Assembly (NCBI RefSeq): GCF_004570845.1 | Contig: NZ_SPQZ01000002.1 | Coordinates: 372,001 to 436,000 of the forward strand | DNA length: 64,000 nucleotides | Direction: 5' to 3' | Source: Orlajensenia leifsoniae | Lineage (GTDB): Bacteria; Actinomycetota; Actinomycetes; Actinomycetales; Microbacteriaceae | In this document: piece after piece, positions 33,276 to 42,283 of the stretch | How positions within the stretch are numbered: the stretch's first letter is position 1 | How the letters are laid out: each line of letters opens with the position of its first letter | Made by a program: the position numbers and the translations under genes | Notes under the pieces: generated by a model | The model's input: the letters and a program-made list of their open reading frames with translations, nothing else | What the model was told of the DNA's origin: nothing | Databases searched by the model: none

Positions 33276-34216
33276 GGACGCGCCTCCTGCCGCAGGCGCG
33301 GGTCCGCCACTCGTGAGAGCGCATCCGTCACGAAGGTCATCACCACGTACACGAGGGCGACCAGCAGGACCACCCCCAGCACGACCGGGACGTCACGCAG
33401 TTCGACGGCGCGCAGCAGGGTGCGGCCGAGGCCAGGACGGGCGAAGATCGTCTCGACAACGACGGCTCCCGAGATGAGGTAGCCGACAGCCCAGCCCGAC
33501 AGGTTGATGCCGGGCAGGGCGGCATGGCGGAGGGCATGGCGCAGACGGATGCCGGTGGCCGACTCGCCCCGCGCCCGAGCCGAGAGCGCGAACGGCTGTT
33601 CGAGCGCGATGAGCAGGTGCTCGCGCATCAGCTGGGCGAGGAACCCGGCGAGGGGGACCGCCAGGGTGATGACGGGCAGCACGAGTCCGGTCGGCGTTCC
33701 GGTCGACACCGCGGGCAGCCAGCCGAGCGCCGTGCTGAAGACGGCGATGAGCACTGTCGCCAGCCAGAACTGCGGCAGCGAGGCCGCCGTGAGCTCGACT
33801 CCCTGGGCGACGGCCCGGCTGACCCGCCCGGGTGCTGTCGACCAGAGGGCGAGGCCGATCGCGAGCAGCCAGGCGACGAGGAGCGCGAGCAGCGCCAGCA
33901 CCACGGTGCCGGCCAGCTGCCCTCCGATCAGCTCCGCGACGGGCATCCGCAGGGCGTAGGAGTCCCCGAGGTTCCCCGTCACCAGGCGACCGAGCATGGC
34001 GAAGTACTGAACGAGAAGCGGCTGGTCGAGCCCGTAGTCTGCCCGCACCCTGTCGAGGGCCTCCTGCGACGCCTGGGAACCGGGCCCCCCGAGGATGGCC
34101 TGCGCCGGGTCACCCGGAACCAGGTGGATCGCGAAGAACGTGAGGGTCGCGACGGCCCACAGCACGAACAGCGCGCCGGCGAGGCGCCCCAGCGTGCGGC
34201 GGACGGCGCTTCCCAT
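33272..34216 (-). CDS. ABC transporter permease, DppB/OppB type
   Basis: It is the first membrane subunit of the importer. The 314-residue protein has an N-terminal helix (LAGALFVLWAVATLTFFAI), the family's HLVPGDPAQAILG (about residues 31-43), and the ATPase-contact loop ARARGESATGIRLRHALRHAALPGI (about 207). The second half has four more helices. It begins 3 bases after the binding-protein stop and overlaps the DppC-type gene by 4 bases. Confidence 0.95.
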   Translation of the reverse strand: MGSAVRRTLGRLAGALFVLWAVATLTFFAIHLVPGDPAQAILGGPGSQASQEALDRVRADYGLDQPLLVQYFAMLGRLVTGNLGDSYALRMPVAELIGGQLAGTVVLALLALLVAWLLAIGLALWSTAPGRVSRAVAQGVELTAASLPQFWLATVLIAVFSTALGWLPAVSTGTPTGLVLPVITLAVPLAGFLAQLMREHLLIALEQPFALSARARGESATGIRLRHALRHAALPGINLSGWAVGYLISGAVVVETIFARPGLGRTLLRAVELRDVPVVLGVVLLVALVYVVMTFVTDALSRVADPRLRQEARP

Positions 34217-34219
34217 CGA

Positions 34220-35881
34220 CTACTCGGAGAGCCAGGCGTCGGCGAAGGTCGGCGTCGACACCGTGGGCATCGCCCGTGCACCCTTCACGCTCGTGCTCAG
34301 CAGGAAGTGGTTCTGCTGGTCGTAGAGCGGCAGGGCGTAGAACCCGCCCAGGATGATCTTCTGCGCCTGTTCGTAGAGCGACGCGCGTTCCTCGGTGTCG
34401 CTCGTGCTCGCAGCGGAGCGGAGCAGCTCGTCAAGCTCGGGGTCGTTCAGCTGGGCGAGGTTGGCGAAGTAGCCGCTCGGAGCCGGGGTGATCCCCGCGG
34501 AGTCGTAGAGCGTGCGCAGCACATCGGGGCCGATCTTCGTGTACGGGGCGCTGACGAGCTCGTACGAGTCCGAGAAGAGGGCGCCGTACCAGCCCGAGAT
34601 GTCGAGCGGCGAGATGACGACCTCGAAGCCGGCCTCCTTGGCCGTCGCCTGGATCTGCTCGAACAACGACTGCTCGGCCGGGATGGACTGGTTGGTCGAC
34701 ACCGGGAACCGCAGGGTCAGGCGCTTGCCGTCCTTCGTGCGGTAGCCGTCGGAGTCGCGCGTGGTCCAGCCGGCGTCGTCGAGCAGGCTGTTCGCCGCGT
34801 CGAGGTCGGTCGTGAAGAGCTTCTCGTCGGAGTAGCCGAGGGGCTCCACGCTGGAGAGCACGGAGTAGGACCGCGTGGCCGTTCCGAAGAACAGCGAGTC
34901 GATGCCGTCGTTGACGTCGGCGGCGCGGATGAACGCCTCCCGCACGCGCACGTCGTCGAACGGCGCCCGCGAGGAGTTGAGCTCGATGCGGTTCGACGCC
35001 CCGGGCCTGGGGGCGTCGATCTCGACGAGCGAGCCGTTCTTCGTGGCCTGGGCGATCGTGTCGGGCTGGGCGTTGTCGATCACATCGACCTCGCCGGACT
35101 GCAGGGCCGCATAGCGCGAGGCCGAGTCGGGGATGAAGCGCCACTCGATGCCCTCGAGGTAGGGAGCGCCGTCGTGGGCGGCGTCAGCCGGGGCGGAGGT
35201 GTAGTCGTCGTTGCGCGCGAGGGTGAGGTGATCCTGCTGCACCCACTCCTCGACCACGAAGGGACCGGTGCCGATGGGGGCGAGGCAGTTCTCGTCCATG
35301 CCGCGGGCGATGCCGGCCGGCGACTCGATGGCGACCCAGGGCTGGGCGAGGGACTCGAGAAGCGCGCTGTCGGGCGTGCTGAGGTGGAAGCGGGCGGTGG
35401 TGTCGTCGACGACCTCGACCGACTCGACCTTGCCGAGGGCGAGGTAGCCCGTCGACGACTGGGTGTCCGGGTTCTTGAGGTGCTCGACGTTGACCTTGAC
35501 GGCCTCGGCGTTCAGCGGCGTGCCGTCGGTGAAGGTGACGTCGTCGCGGAGCGTGAAGTCCCAGGTGAGTCCGTCGTCGGATGCCGTCCACGTCGTGGCG
35601 AGCCACGGGATGATGGCGCCGTCCTCGTCGAGCGAGACGAGCGACTCGAGGAACTGGCCCGCGACGAGGGCCTGCGGGTAGTTGCCGCCGACGTGCGGGT
35701 CGAGGCAGTCGGGTTCGGCATCGCCGCTCGCGTAGACGAGAGTGCCGCCGGCCGTCGGAGTGGACGCTGCCTCGGGGGCGGCGGCCGTGCACCCGGCGAG
35801 CAGGAGGGTGGCACCGCTCGCGGCGGCCAACAGGGTGAGAAGACGCCGGTTCGTTCGAACCGGGGCTGAAGCGCTGCGCAT
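34220..35881 (-). CDS. Extracellular solute-binding lipoprotein, family 5 (peptide-type)
   Basis: It captures the importer's substrate outside the membrane. I chose the ATG at 35881 (AAGGA 7 bases upstream), giving 553 residues. This start gives a clean lipoprotein signal: Arg-rich n-region (VRTNRRLLTLLAA), hydrophobic core and lipobox LLAGC. A further upstream ATG would put a charged tail before the signal. The SBP_bac_5 fold is supported by DPHVGGNYPQALVAGQFLESL, LTWDFTLRDDVTFTDGTPLNAEAVK (about 95) and KRLTLRFPVSTNQSIP. It heads the four-gene unit and diverges from a GntR regulator. Confidence 0.95.
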   Translation of the reverse strand: MRSASAPVRTNRRLLTLLAAASGATLLLAGCTAAAPEAASTPTAGGTLVYASGDAEPDCLDPHVGGNYPQALVAGQFLESLVSLDEDGAIIPWLATTWTASDDGLTWDFTLRDDVTFTDGTPLNAEAVKVNVEHLKNPDTQSSTGYLALGKVESVEVVDDTTARFHLSTPDSALLESLAQPWVAIESPAGIARGMDENCLAPIGTGPFVVEEWVQQDHLTLARNDDYTSAPADAAHDGAPYLEGIEWRFIPDSASRYAALQSGEVDVIDNAQPDTIAQATKNGSLVEIDAPRPGASNRIELNSSRAPFDDVRVREAFIRAADVNDGIDSLFFGTATRSYSVLSSVEPLGYSDEKLFTTDLDAANSLLDDAGWTTRDSDGYRTKDGKRLTLRFPVSTNQSIPAEQSLFEQIQATAKEAGFEVVISPLDISGWYGALFSDSYELVSAPYTKIGPDVLRTLYDSAGITPAPSGYFANLAQLNDPELDELLRSAASTSDTEERASLYEQAQKIILGGFYALPLYDQQNHFLLSTSVKGARAMPTVSTPTFADAWLSE

Positions 35882-35911
35882 CGAGGTCCTTGCACGTGGG
35901 GGAAGGGTGAA

Positions 35912-35936
35912 GCCCTCCTGCTCGTCGCGGGAGGGC
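35912..35936 (-). promoter_or_regulatory. Hairpin in the leader of the binding-protein gene
   Basis: A perfect 7-bp stem GCCCTCC/GGAGGGC with an 11-base loop lies about 30 bases upstream of the binding-protein ATG. It could stabilise the mRNA or influence start-site choice. Significance is unknown. Confidence 0.35.
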
Positions 35937-35977
35937 ATGATTCATCCTGACAGGACTCCGAGCCACATCGCCGTCGA

Positions 35978-36006
35978 TTGGATTAGTTGGACTAACTCAA
36001 TACACT
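35978..36006 (+). promoter_or_regulatory. GntR-gene promoter with an operator-like dyad in the spacer
   Basis: TTGGAT (35978-35983) and TACACT (36001-36006) are spaced by exactly 17 bases. The dyad TTAGT-TGG-ACTAA (35983-35995) fills the spacer, where a bound repressor would block polymerase. The -10 ends 6 bases before the GTG at 36013, and there is no Shine-Dalgarno sequence, so the transcript is probably leaderless. On the other strand, TTGAGT (36009-36004) and TAATCC, 18 bases apart, could drive the binding-protein gene across the same dyad. Confidence 0.65.
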
Positions 36007-36012
36007 CAAATC

Positions 36013-36363
36013 GTGCTCATTCGCGTCGATCCGTCCAGCCCACGGCCCCTGTTCGAGCAACTCGCCTCGGGCATCCGTGGCTCCATCGTCGATGGTCGTC
36101 TCGTCGACGGTGAGCGTCTCCCGTCGGCCCGGGCGCTCGCCGAGCAGCTCGACATCAACGTGCAGACAGTGCTGCACGGCTACAGAGTGCTGCGCGACGA
36201 GGGCCTGGTGGAACTGCATCGCGGCCGGGGAGCGGTCGTGACAGTGCGTGTCGGAGGTCACATGGTCCTGGCCGGGCTGATCCACGATCTCGTCGCCGAG
36301 GCACGCGAGCACAGGGTGGCCCCTGCGGCCCTGCACGCCCTCATCGACGAGGCCTATCGCTGA
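36013..36363 (+). CDS. GntR-family transcriptional regulator, YtrA subfamily
   Basis: YtrA-type regulators are short GntR proteins with a DNA-binding winged helix and only a short dimerisation tail; they often repress adjacent ABC transporter genes. The 116-residue protein has [22 protein letters not shown] (residues about 4-25), the recognition region [30 protein letters not shown] (about 41-70) and a short C-terminal helix. It diverges from a four-gene importer, and an operator-like dyad sits in its own promoter, so control of both is plausible. The start is a GTG with no ribosome site. Confidence 0.93.
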   Translation: MLIRVDPSSPRPLFEQLASGIRGSIVDGRLVDGERLPSARALAEQLDINVQTVLHGYRVLRDEGLVELHRGRGAVVTVRVGGHMVLAGLIHDLVAEAREHRVAPAALHALIDEAYR

Positions 36364-36399
36364 GGAGTCGTCGACGGGCGTTCGAGCCCCGTGTTCGCG

Positions 36400-36405
36400 T
36401 AGACT
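36400..36405 (+). promoter_or_regulatory. -10 element of the ileS T-box transcript
   Basis: TAGACT lies 12 bases before the beginning of the T-box domain, putting the transcription start near 36412. It is the same hexamer as before sodA and ctaB. No clear -35 is visible. Confidence 0.5.
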
Positions 36406-36411
36406 GAGGGC

Positions 36412-36628
36412 AACGACATCGATCCGGCCATCACCGGGGAGTCTTCGGCAGAACGGCGAGAGCTCAGTAGAACCGAACGGGTCTGGCCCGTCACAGCCAA
36501 TGAACAAGCGGTGCAGCGGTTCCGGGCAGCTTCTCGGGATCGATGCGCAAGCGGGGTGGTACCGCGGTGGAGCTCGACGGGCTCGCCGTCCTCGTGGAGA
36601 AGTCTCTCTCGCATCCAGGAGCCACGCG
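36412..36628 (+). promoter_or_regulatory. T-box riboswitch of ileS (ultrashort Stem I, translational type)
   Basis: T-box RNAs sense uncharged tRNA. Stem I here is tiny: CCGG (36424-36427) and CCGG (36434-36437) enclose the loop CCATCA, which displays the isoleucine codon ATC at 36430-36432. A linker hairpin (ACGGG/CCCGT, 36477-36491) follows. The T-box signature GGGTGGTACCGCGG lies at 36554-36567. Its TGGT bulge can pair with the tRNA end NCCA, and the T fits the A73 of tRNA-Ile. There is no terminator; instead CGCGGTGG (36563-36570) can pair, with one bulge, to CCACGCG (36622-36628) just before the start codon. This fits control of translation, as known for actinobacterial ileS. Confidence 0.93.
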
Positions 36629-39600
36629 TTGTACCCCAAGGGTCAGGATCCCCAGCACGCTTCCGACGGAGTCGTGCCGTCGCCGAACTTCCCCTCGATC
36701 GAGCGGGAGGTGCTCGAGTTCTGGAAGAACGACGGGACCTTCCAGGCCTCCATCGACAACCGCGACGGCGCTGCGGAGTGGGTGTTCTACGACGGCCCGC
36801 CGTTCGCCAACGGCCTTCCGCACTACGGCCACCTGCTGACCGGCTACGCGAAGGACGTCTTCCCGCGCTTCCAGACCATGCGCGGCAAGCAGGTTCACCG
36901 TCGCTTCGGCTGGGACACCCACGGACTCCCGGCCGAGCTCGAGGCCGAGCGCCAGCTCGGCATCACCGACAAGAGCCAGATCGAGGAGATGGGCATCGCC
37001 GCGTTCAACCGCGCCGCCCAGGACTCCGTGCTGCGCTACACCAAGGAGTGGGAGGGCTACGTCACCCGCCAGGCCCGCTGGGTGGACTTCGAGAACGACT
37101 ACAAGACTCTCGACGTGACCTTCATGGAAAGCGTCATCTGGGCCTTCAAGCGCCTGCACGACAAGGGTCTCGCCTACGAGGGCTACCGCGTGCTGCCGTA
37201 CTGCTGGCGCGACCAGACGCCGCTGTCGAACCACGAACTGCGCATGGACGACGACGTCTACAAGGACCGCCAGGACCAGACCGTCACGGTGACATTCCCG
37301 CTCACCGGCGCCAAGGCCGAGTCCCTCGGTCTCACCGCCGTTCGCGCCCTCGCCTGGACGACGACGCCCTGGACCCTGCCCACCAACGCCGCCCTCGCGG
37401 TGGGCCCGGACATCACCTACGCGGTGGTTCCCGCAGGGCCGAACGGGACTCCGGATGCCACGGTCCTGCGTGAGCGCTCCGGCGGCAACGACGGCACCGA
37501 GGTGCTCGGCGCCGAGTACCTCATCGCCATCGACCTGGTCGGCAACTACGCCAAGGACCTCGGCTACGAGTCGGCCGCCGACGCGACGGCAGCGGTCTCC
37601 CGCACGGTGCTCGGCAGCGAGCTCGAGGGCGTGACGTACGACCGCCTGTTCGACTACTACGCCGACGTCGATGCGTGGGGCATGCAGAACGGCTGGCGCA
37701 TCCTCGTCGCCGACTACGTCACCACCGAGGACGGCACCGGCATCGTGCACCTCGCGCCGGCCTACGGCGAGGAGGACCAGAAGGTCTCCGAGGCGAACGG
37801 CATCCCCGTCATCATCTCCCTCGACGACGGCGGCAAGTTCCTCTCCGACGTGACGGATGTCGCCGGCCAGCTCTGGAGCGATGCCAACAAGCCGCTCACG
37901 CAGCTGCTCAAGGCCGAAGGGCGCCTCCTCCGCCAGGCCAGCTACGTGCACTCCTACCCGCACTGCTGGCGCTGCCGCAACCCGCTGATCTACAAGGCGG
38001 TCTCGAGCTGGTTCGTGCGCGTCACCGACTTCCGCGACCGCATGGTCGATCTCAACCAGGACATCACCTGGGTTCCCGAGAACGTGAAGGACGGCCAGTT
38101 CGGCAAGTGGATCGGCAACGCCCGTGACTGGTCGATCAGCCGCAACCGCTACTTCGGCTCGCCGATCCCGGTGTGGAAGAGCGACGACCCGGAATACCCG
38201 CGCATGGACGTGTACGGTTCGCTCGAGGAGCTCGAGCGCGACTTCGGCACGCAGCCTCGGAACGCGGCGGGCGAGCCCGACCTGCACCGCCCGTACATCG
38301 ACGAGCTGACCCGCCCGAACCCCGACGACCCGACCGGGAAGTCGACCATGCGCCGCATCCCCGACGTGCTCGACGTCTGGTTCGACTCGGGCTCGATGCC
38401 GTTCGCCCAGGTGCACTATCCGTTCGAGAACCAGGAGTGGTTCGACAGCCACAACCCGGCCGACTTCATCGTGGAGTACATCGGACAGACGCGCGGCTGG
38501 TTCTACATGCTGCACGTGCTCTCCACCGCGCTGTTCGACCGCCCGGCGTTCACGAACGTCGTCAGCCACGGCATCGTGCTCGGCAGCGACGGCCAGAAGA
38601 TGAGCAAGTCGCTGCGCAACTACCCCGACGTCTCCGAGGTCTTCGACCGCGACGGCTCCGACGCCATGCGCTGGTTCCTCATGTCGAGCTCGGTGCTGCG
38701 CGGTGGCAACCTCGTCGTCACCGAGGAGGGCATCCGCGAGGGCGTGCGCCAGGTGATGCTCCCGCTGTGGAGCACCTGGTACTTCTTCTCGCTGTACGCG
38801 AACGCCTCGTCGGATGCCGGTTACGAGGCGAAGCGCCGAACGGACTCGACCGACGTGCTCGACCGCTACCTGCTCGCCAAACTGGGCGACCTCGTCGGTG
38901 CCGTCACGACCGACCTCGAGCAGCTCGACTCCACGCTCGCGGCCGCGAAGCTCCGCGACTTCGCCGACGTGCTCACCAACTGGTACGTGCGGCGTTCCCG
39001 CGACAGGTTCTGGGCCGGCGTCGGCGAGGACGGCGCGGGCAGCGAGGCCTTCGACACGCTCTACACGGTGCTCGAGACCTACACCCGCCTCACGGCCCCT
39101 CTGCTGCCGCTCGTCTCGGAGCGCATCTGGCAGGGGCTCACCGGCGGCCGCAGCGTTCACCTGGCCGACTGGCCGGAGGCGTCCGAGTTCCCCGCCGACG
39201 ACGCCCTCGTCGCCGTGATGGACGAGGTGCGCGCCATCAGCTCCACCGCTCTCTCCCTGCGCAAGCAGTCGGGCCTGCGTGTGCGACTGCCGCTGGCGAA
39301 GCTCACGGTGGTGTCGGCATCCGCCGCCGGCCTCGCTCCGTTCGAGGCCATCCTGCGCGAGGAACTCAACGTGAAATCCGTCGACGTCGTGGAGCTCGCC
39401 GAGTCGAGCGCTGCCGACTACGGCGTCTCCAGCCGCCTCACCGTGAACGCGCGTGCCGCGGGCCCGCGTCTCGGCAAGGAGGTGCAGAAGGCCATCCAGG
39501 GTGCTCGCACCGGCGACTGGTCGGAGACCGACGGAGTCGTCACCGCCGGCGGCATCGCGCTCGTCGAGGGCGAGTACGACCTCGTGCTCGAGGCGACGGC

Positions 39601-39949
39601 GGAGGCCGGCTCAGGCGTGGCGCTCGCGCTGCTCCCGGGCGGCGGCTTCGTGCTGCTCGACACCGTCATCACCCACGAGCTCGAGGCCGAGGGCCTGGCA
39701 CGCGACGTCATCCGAGCCGTGCAGGACGCCCGCAAGGCGGCAGGGCTCGAGGTCAGCGACCGCATCCGTCTGCGCCTCACCCTGAACGAGACCGCTGCGA
39801 CGGCGGCGCGCGTGCACGCCGAGCTCATCGGCGCCGAGACTCTGGCCGTCGACCTCGACATCGCCGTGTTCGGCGGCACCGAGCTGCCGGCCGAGGCCCT
39901 CTCAGTGGGCCGCGACTCCACCCTCACCATCGCTCTGGAGAAGGCATGA
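36629..39949 (+). CDS. ileS: Isoleucine-tRNA ligase (type 2)
   Basis: It charges tRNA-Ile. I chose the TTG at 36629: AGGAG at 36617-36621 is spaced 7 bases from it, the T-box pairing partner abuts it, and the product (M)[13 protein letters not shown] has 1106 residues. An upstream ATG in the same frame lies within the T-box and is not a real start. The HIGH region is [14 protein letters not shown] (about residues 56-69) and KMSKS is in [12 protein letters not shown] (about 653); zinc-site cysteines occur near HCWRCRNPL. The HYGH form and length mark the type 2, eukaryote-like IleRS. The stop overlaps the folC start (ATGA). Confidence 0.97.
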   Translation: MYPKGQDPQHASDGVVPSPNFPSIEREVLEFWKNDGTFQASIDNRDGAAEWVFYDGPPFANGLPHYGHLLTGYAKDVFPRFQTMRGKQVHRRFGWDTHGLPAELEAERQLGITDKSQIEEMGIAAFNRAAQDSVLRYTKEWEGYVTRQARWVDFENDYKTLDVTFMESVIWAFKRLHDKGLAYEGYRVLPYCWRDQTPLSNHELRMDDDVYKDRQDQTVTVTFPLTGAKAESLGLTAVRALAWTTTPWTLPTNAALAVGPDITYAVVPAGPNGTPDATVLRERSGGNDGTEVLGAEYLIAIDLVGNYAKDLGYESAADATAAVSRTVLGSELEGVTYDRLFDYYADVDAWGMQNGWRILVADYVTTEDGTGIVHLAPAYGEEDQKVSEANGIPVIISLDDGGKFLSDVTDVAGQLWSDANKPLTQLLKAEGRLLRQASYVHSYPHCWRCRNPLIYKAVSSWFVRVTDFRDRMVDLNQDITWVPENVKDGQFGKWIGNARDWSISRNRYFGSPIPVWKSDDPEYPRMDVYGSLEELERDFGTQPRNAAGEPDLHRPYIDELTRPNPDDPTGKSTMRRIPDVLDVWFDSGSMPFAQVHYPFENQEWFDSHNPADFIVEYIGQTRGWFYMLHVLSTALFDRPAFTNVVSHGIVLGSDGQKMSKSLRNYPDVSEVFDRDGSDAMRWFLMSSSVLRGGNLVVTEEGIREGVRQVMLPLWSTWYFFSLYANASSDAGYEAKRRTDSTDVLDRYLLAKLGDLVGAVTTDLEQLDSTLAAAKLRDFADVLTNWYVRRSRDRFWAGVGEDGAGSEAFDTLYTVLETYTRLTAPLLPLVSERIWQGLTGGRSVHLADWPEASEFPADDALVAVMDEVRAISSTALSLRKQSGLRVRLPLAKLTVVSASAAGLAPFEAILREELNVKSVDVVELAESSAADYGVSSRLTVNARAAGPRLGKEVQKAIQGARTGDWSETDGVVTAGGIALVEGEYDLVLEATAEAGSGVALALLPGGGFVLLDTVITHELEAEGLARDVIRAVQDARKAAGLEVSDRIRLRLTLNETAATAARVHAELIGAETLAVDLDIAVFGGTELPAEALSVGRDSTLTIALEKA

Positions 39950-41307
39950 ACGACGAAGACATCTGGCGCCAGCCCGCCGACGCCGTCTACGAGGGCCTGC
40001 TGGCCCGCATCGGCGAGTCGAACCCGCAGCCGCGGCTGACAGCCACCCGGCGCGCCGTCGAGCTGCTGGGCGACCCGCAGCGCGCCTACCCGGTCATCCA
40101 CATCACCGGCACGAACGGCAAGACCAGCACCAGTCGCATCATCGACAGCATCCTGCGTGCCTACGGGCTCAAGACCGGGCTGCTGACCAGCCCGCACCTG
40201 ACGCGCTTCACCGAGCGCATCCTGATCGACGGCGAGCCGATCACCGATGAGGCGCTGGTGCGCAACTGGGAGGACATCGAGCCGTACATCGCGATGACGG
40301 ATGCCGAGCTCGAGGCATCCGGAGACGCCCCGCTCAGCTTCTTCGAGGTGCTCACCGTGCTCGCGTTCGCGTGCTTCGCCGACGCCCCGGTCGACGTCGT
40401 CGTGCTCGAGGTCGGCATGGGCGGCGAGTGGGACTCCACGAACGTCGCCGACGGACAGGTGGCCGTGTTCACGCCGATCGCCCTCGACCACGTCGGACGA
40501 CTCGGCGACACCGTCGCCGCCATCGCCCGCACGAAGTCGGGCATCATCAAGCCGGCCGCGAGCGTGGTCTCGGCCGCGCAGGCACCGGAGGCCCTCGCCG
40601 AGCTCGAGCGTGCCGTGGAGCTCACCGAGTCGACCTTCGCCGTCGAGGGTGCGCAGTTCGCCCTCACCGAGAACCGCGTCGCCGTGGGCGGCCAGCTCAT
40701 CAGCGTGCGCGGGGCGGCCGGAAGCTACGACGAGATGTTCCTGCCCCTCTACGGTGCGCACCAGGCGCAGAACGCCGCGGTCGCGATCGCGGCCGTCGAG
40801 GCGTTCATCGGCGGGGGAGCGCAGCCTCTCACGACGGCCCTGGTCGAGGAGGGTCTCGCGACGGCGACGTCGCCCGGCCGCCTGCAGCTCGTCGGCATCG
40901 AGCCGAGTGTCATCGTCGACGGCGCGCACAACCCGCACGGGGCGGCGGCGCTCGTCACCTCGCTCGAGTCGTTCTTCGACTTCGACGAGATCGTCGCCGT
41001 GGTCGGCATCCTCTCCGATAAGGACGCCCGCGGCATCGTCGAGGCCCTCGCCCCGGCCGTGCACCACTTCAATGTCACGGCGTCGTCGTCGGAGCGTGCC
41101 ATCCCGGCCCCCGAACTCGCGAACGCCATGGTGGAGTGGGCGAACCAGGACATGGTGTTCGAGTTCGAGTCGGTGGCCGACGCCCTCGACGAGGCACGCC
41201 AGTGGGCGGCTGCCGCCCCGCGCCGGGCGGTCGTCGTGACCGGATCGATCACTCTGGTCGCCGAGGCCATGGAGTACGCGGCCGATCGCGACTGGATGAC
41301 CTCGTGA
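39946..41307 (+). CDS. folC: Dihydrofolate synthase / folylpolyglutamate synthase
   Basis: It adds glutamate to dihydropteroate and to folates. The 453-residue Mur-ligase-like protein has the P-loop [13 protein letters not shown] (about residues 50-62), [14 protein letters not shown] (about 77), [12 protein letters not shown] (about 158), [11 protein letters not shown] (about 178) and the C-terminal [14 protein letters not shown] (about 323). Start and stop both overlap neighbours (ATGA with ileS, GTGA with the DUF4233 gene), so ileS-folC-DUF4233-ndk form one coupled unit. Confidence 0.97.
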   Translation: MNDEDIWRQPADAVYEGLLARIGESNPQPRLTATRRAVELLGDPQRAYPVIHITGTNGKTSTSRIIDSILRAYGLKTGLLTSPHLTRFTERILIDGEPITDEALVRNWEDIEPYIAMTDAELEASGDAPLSFFEVLTVLAFACFADAPVDVVVLEVGMGGEWDSTNVADGQVAVFTPIALDHVGRLGDTVAAIARTKSGIIKPAASVVSAAQAPEALAELERAVELTESTFAVEGAQFALTENRVAVGGQLISVRGAAGSYDEMFLPLYGAHQAQNAAVAIAAVEAFIGGGAQPLTTALVEEGLATATSPGRLQLVGIEPSVIVDGAHNPHGAAALVTSLESFFDFDEIVAVVGILSDKDARGIVEALAPAVHHFNVTASSSERAIPAPELANAMVEWANQDMVFEFESVADALDEARQWAAAAPRRAVVVTGSITLVAEAMEYAADRDWMTS

Positions 41308-41744
41308 CGGGCGCGAGCATGCCCGGCGCCGATCTCCCCGATGACGCTGAGTCCCCGGATGCCGCACCCGCGCCGTCCGGTCGCACTCCGGCGCCCCGCT
41401 CGATCAAGCGCAGCCTCGCCTCGATCGTGCTCGGCTTCGAGCTCATCGTGGTGTTCCTCGCCGCCCTCGTGAACTACGGGCTGCCGACCGCCGGTCTCAT
41501 CAGCATCGGGCCCGTCGCTGCTCTCGTGAGCGGCGGCGTCGTCTGCCTGCTCATCGTGATCACGCTCGGCCTGCTGCGGCATCCGTTCGCGTACGTGCTC
41601 GGATGGATCGTGCAGGCGCTGATACTGCTCGCCGGACTGCTCAACCCGGGAATGTTCTTCGTAGGAGCCATCTTCGCCGCCATGTGGACCTACGCCATGA
41701 TCAGCGGCGGACGTATCGACCGACACAACAAGGAGTACGCATGA
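41304..41744 (+). CDS. DUF4233 membrane protein
   Basis: This small integral membrane protein has no known function; it is conserved between folC and ndk in actinobacteria. The 146-residue protein starts with a Pro/Ala/Asp-rich tail of about 35 residues. Three to four membrane segments follow: SIVLGFELIVVFLAALVNY, ISIGPVAALVSGGVVCLLIVITLGLL, and two in FAYVLGWIVQALILLAGLLNPGMFFVGAIFAAMWTYAM. The GTG overlaps the folC stop (GTGA); an ATG at 41319 is an alternative. Its stop overlaps the ndk start (ATGA). Confidence 0.9.
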   Translation: MTGASMPGADLPDDAESPDAAPAPSGRTPAPRSIKRSLASIVLGFELIVVFLAALVNYGLPTAGLISIGPVAALVSGGVVCLLIVITLGLLRHPFAYVLGWIVQALILLAGLLNPGMFFVGAIFAAMWTYAMISGGRIDRHNKEYA

Positions 41745-42160
41745 CCACGATCGAAGAGACCCTCGTCCTCGTCAAGCCCGACGGCGTCGCCCGCGGCCTG
41801 ACCGGGGAGATCCTGCGTCGCATCGAGGCCAAGGGCTACTCGCTCGTCGACCTCCGCCTCGTCGAGGCCGACCGCGACCTGCTCGCCCAGCACTACGCCG
41901 AGCACGAGGGCAAGCCGTTCTACGAGCCGCTCATCGAGTTCATGGAGTCGGGTCCGAGCGTGGCCATCCGCCTCGCGGGCAACCGCGTCATCGAGGGCTT
42001 CCGCTCGCTGGCCGGCACCACCGATCCGACCACTGCTGCGCCCGGCACGATCCGCGGCGACCTCGGACGCGATTGGGGCCTCAAGGTCCAGCAGAACCTC
42101 GTGCACGGCTCCGACTCGCCCGAGTCGGCCGCGCGCGAGCTCGCCCTCTGGTTCGCCTGA
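41741..42160 (+). CDS. ndk: Nucleoside-diphosphate kinase
   Basis: It transfers phosphate from ATP to nucleoside diphosphates through a phospho-histidine. The 139-residue protein has LVLVKPDGVARGLTGEILRRIE (residues about 8-29), the substrate loop, TDPTTAAPGTIRGDLG (about 95-110) and the active-site NLVHGSDSPESA, with the catalytic His near residue 119. AAGGAG lies 6 bases upstream of the ATG. It ends the ileS-folC-DUF4233-ndk unit; inverted repeats follow. Confidence 0.97.
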   Translation: MTTIEETLVLVKPDGVARGLTGEILRRIEAKGYSLVDLRLVEADRDLLAQHYAEHEGKPFYEPLIEFMESGPSVAIRLAGNRVIEGFRSLAGTTDPTTAAPGTIRGDLGRDWGLKVQQNLVHGSDSPESAARELALWFA

Positions 42161-42169
42161 GTTCCGCAC

Positions 42170-42200
42170 GCTCGGCCCTCTCGCTCGCTGAGGGCCGAGC
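42170..42200 (+). terminator. Terminator after ndk
   Basis: A perfect 11-bp stem, GCTCGGCCCTC with GAGGGCCGAGC, encloses a 9-base loop and begins 9 bases after the ndk stop. There is no T-run. It lies between convergent ndk and VKOR genes. Confidence 0.7.
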
Positions 42201-42274
42201 GGAGCGACCGCCCGAAGCGCACGGCGCCACCGGAGACGCTTCTGGCGCGGACTCCGTCCGGCCCTCAGCGAGCG
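42182..42274. repeat. 15-bp inverted repeat overlapping the ndk/VKOR terminator
   Basis: CGCTCGCTGAGGGCC (42182-42196) recurs as its exact reverse complement at 42260-42274. The left copy is also part of the ndk terminator stem, so two mutually exclusive structures can form: a short one ending ndk, and a long one spanning the whole gap. The right copy ends 9 bases before the VKOR stop. This may be a bidirectional terminator or a dispersed palindromic element. Confidence 0.6.
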
Positions 42275-42283
42275 GTGGGTAAC

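Noticed and set aside
32425-33324. N-terminal extension of the fused ABC ATPase (Arg/Pro-rich)
   Set aside because: It is an out-of-frame reading of the permease gene; the ATPase starts at the ATG overlapping the permease stop.
36500-36628. ATG at 36500 as the ileS start
   Set aside because: It would place the T-box inside the coding region, lacks a ribosome site, and the encoded 43 residues are not typical of IleRS.
36491-39160. Minus-strand open frame of 889 codons opposite ileS
   Set aside because: It is a shadow of a conserved synthetase gene; composition is Val/Glu/Arg-biased and no family is seen.
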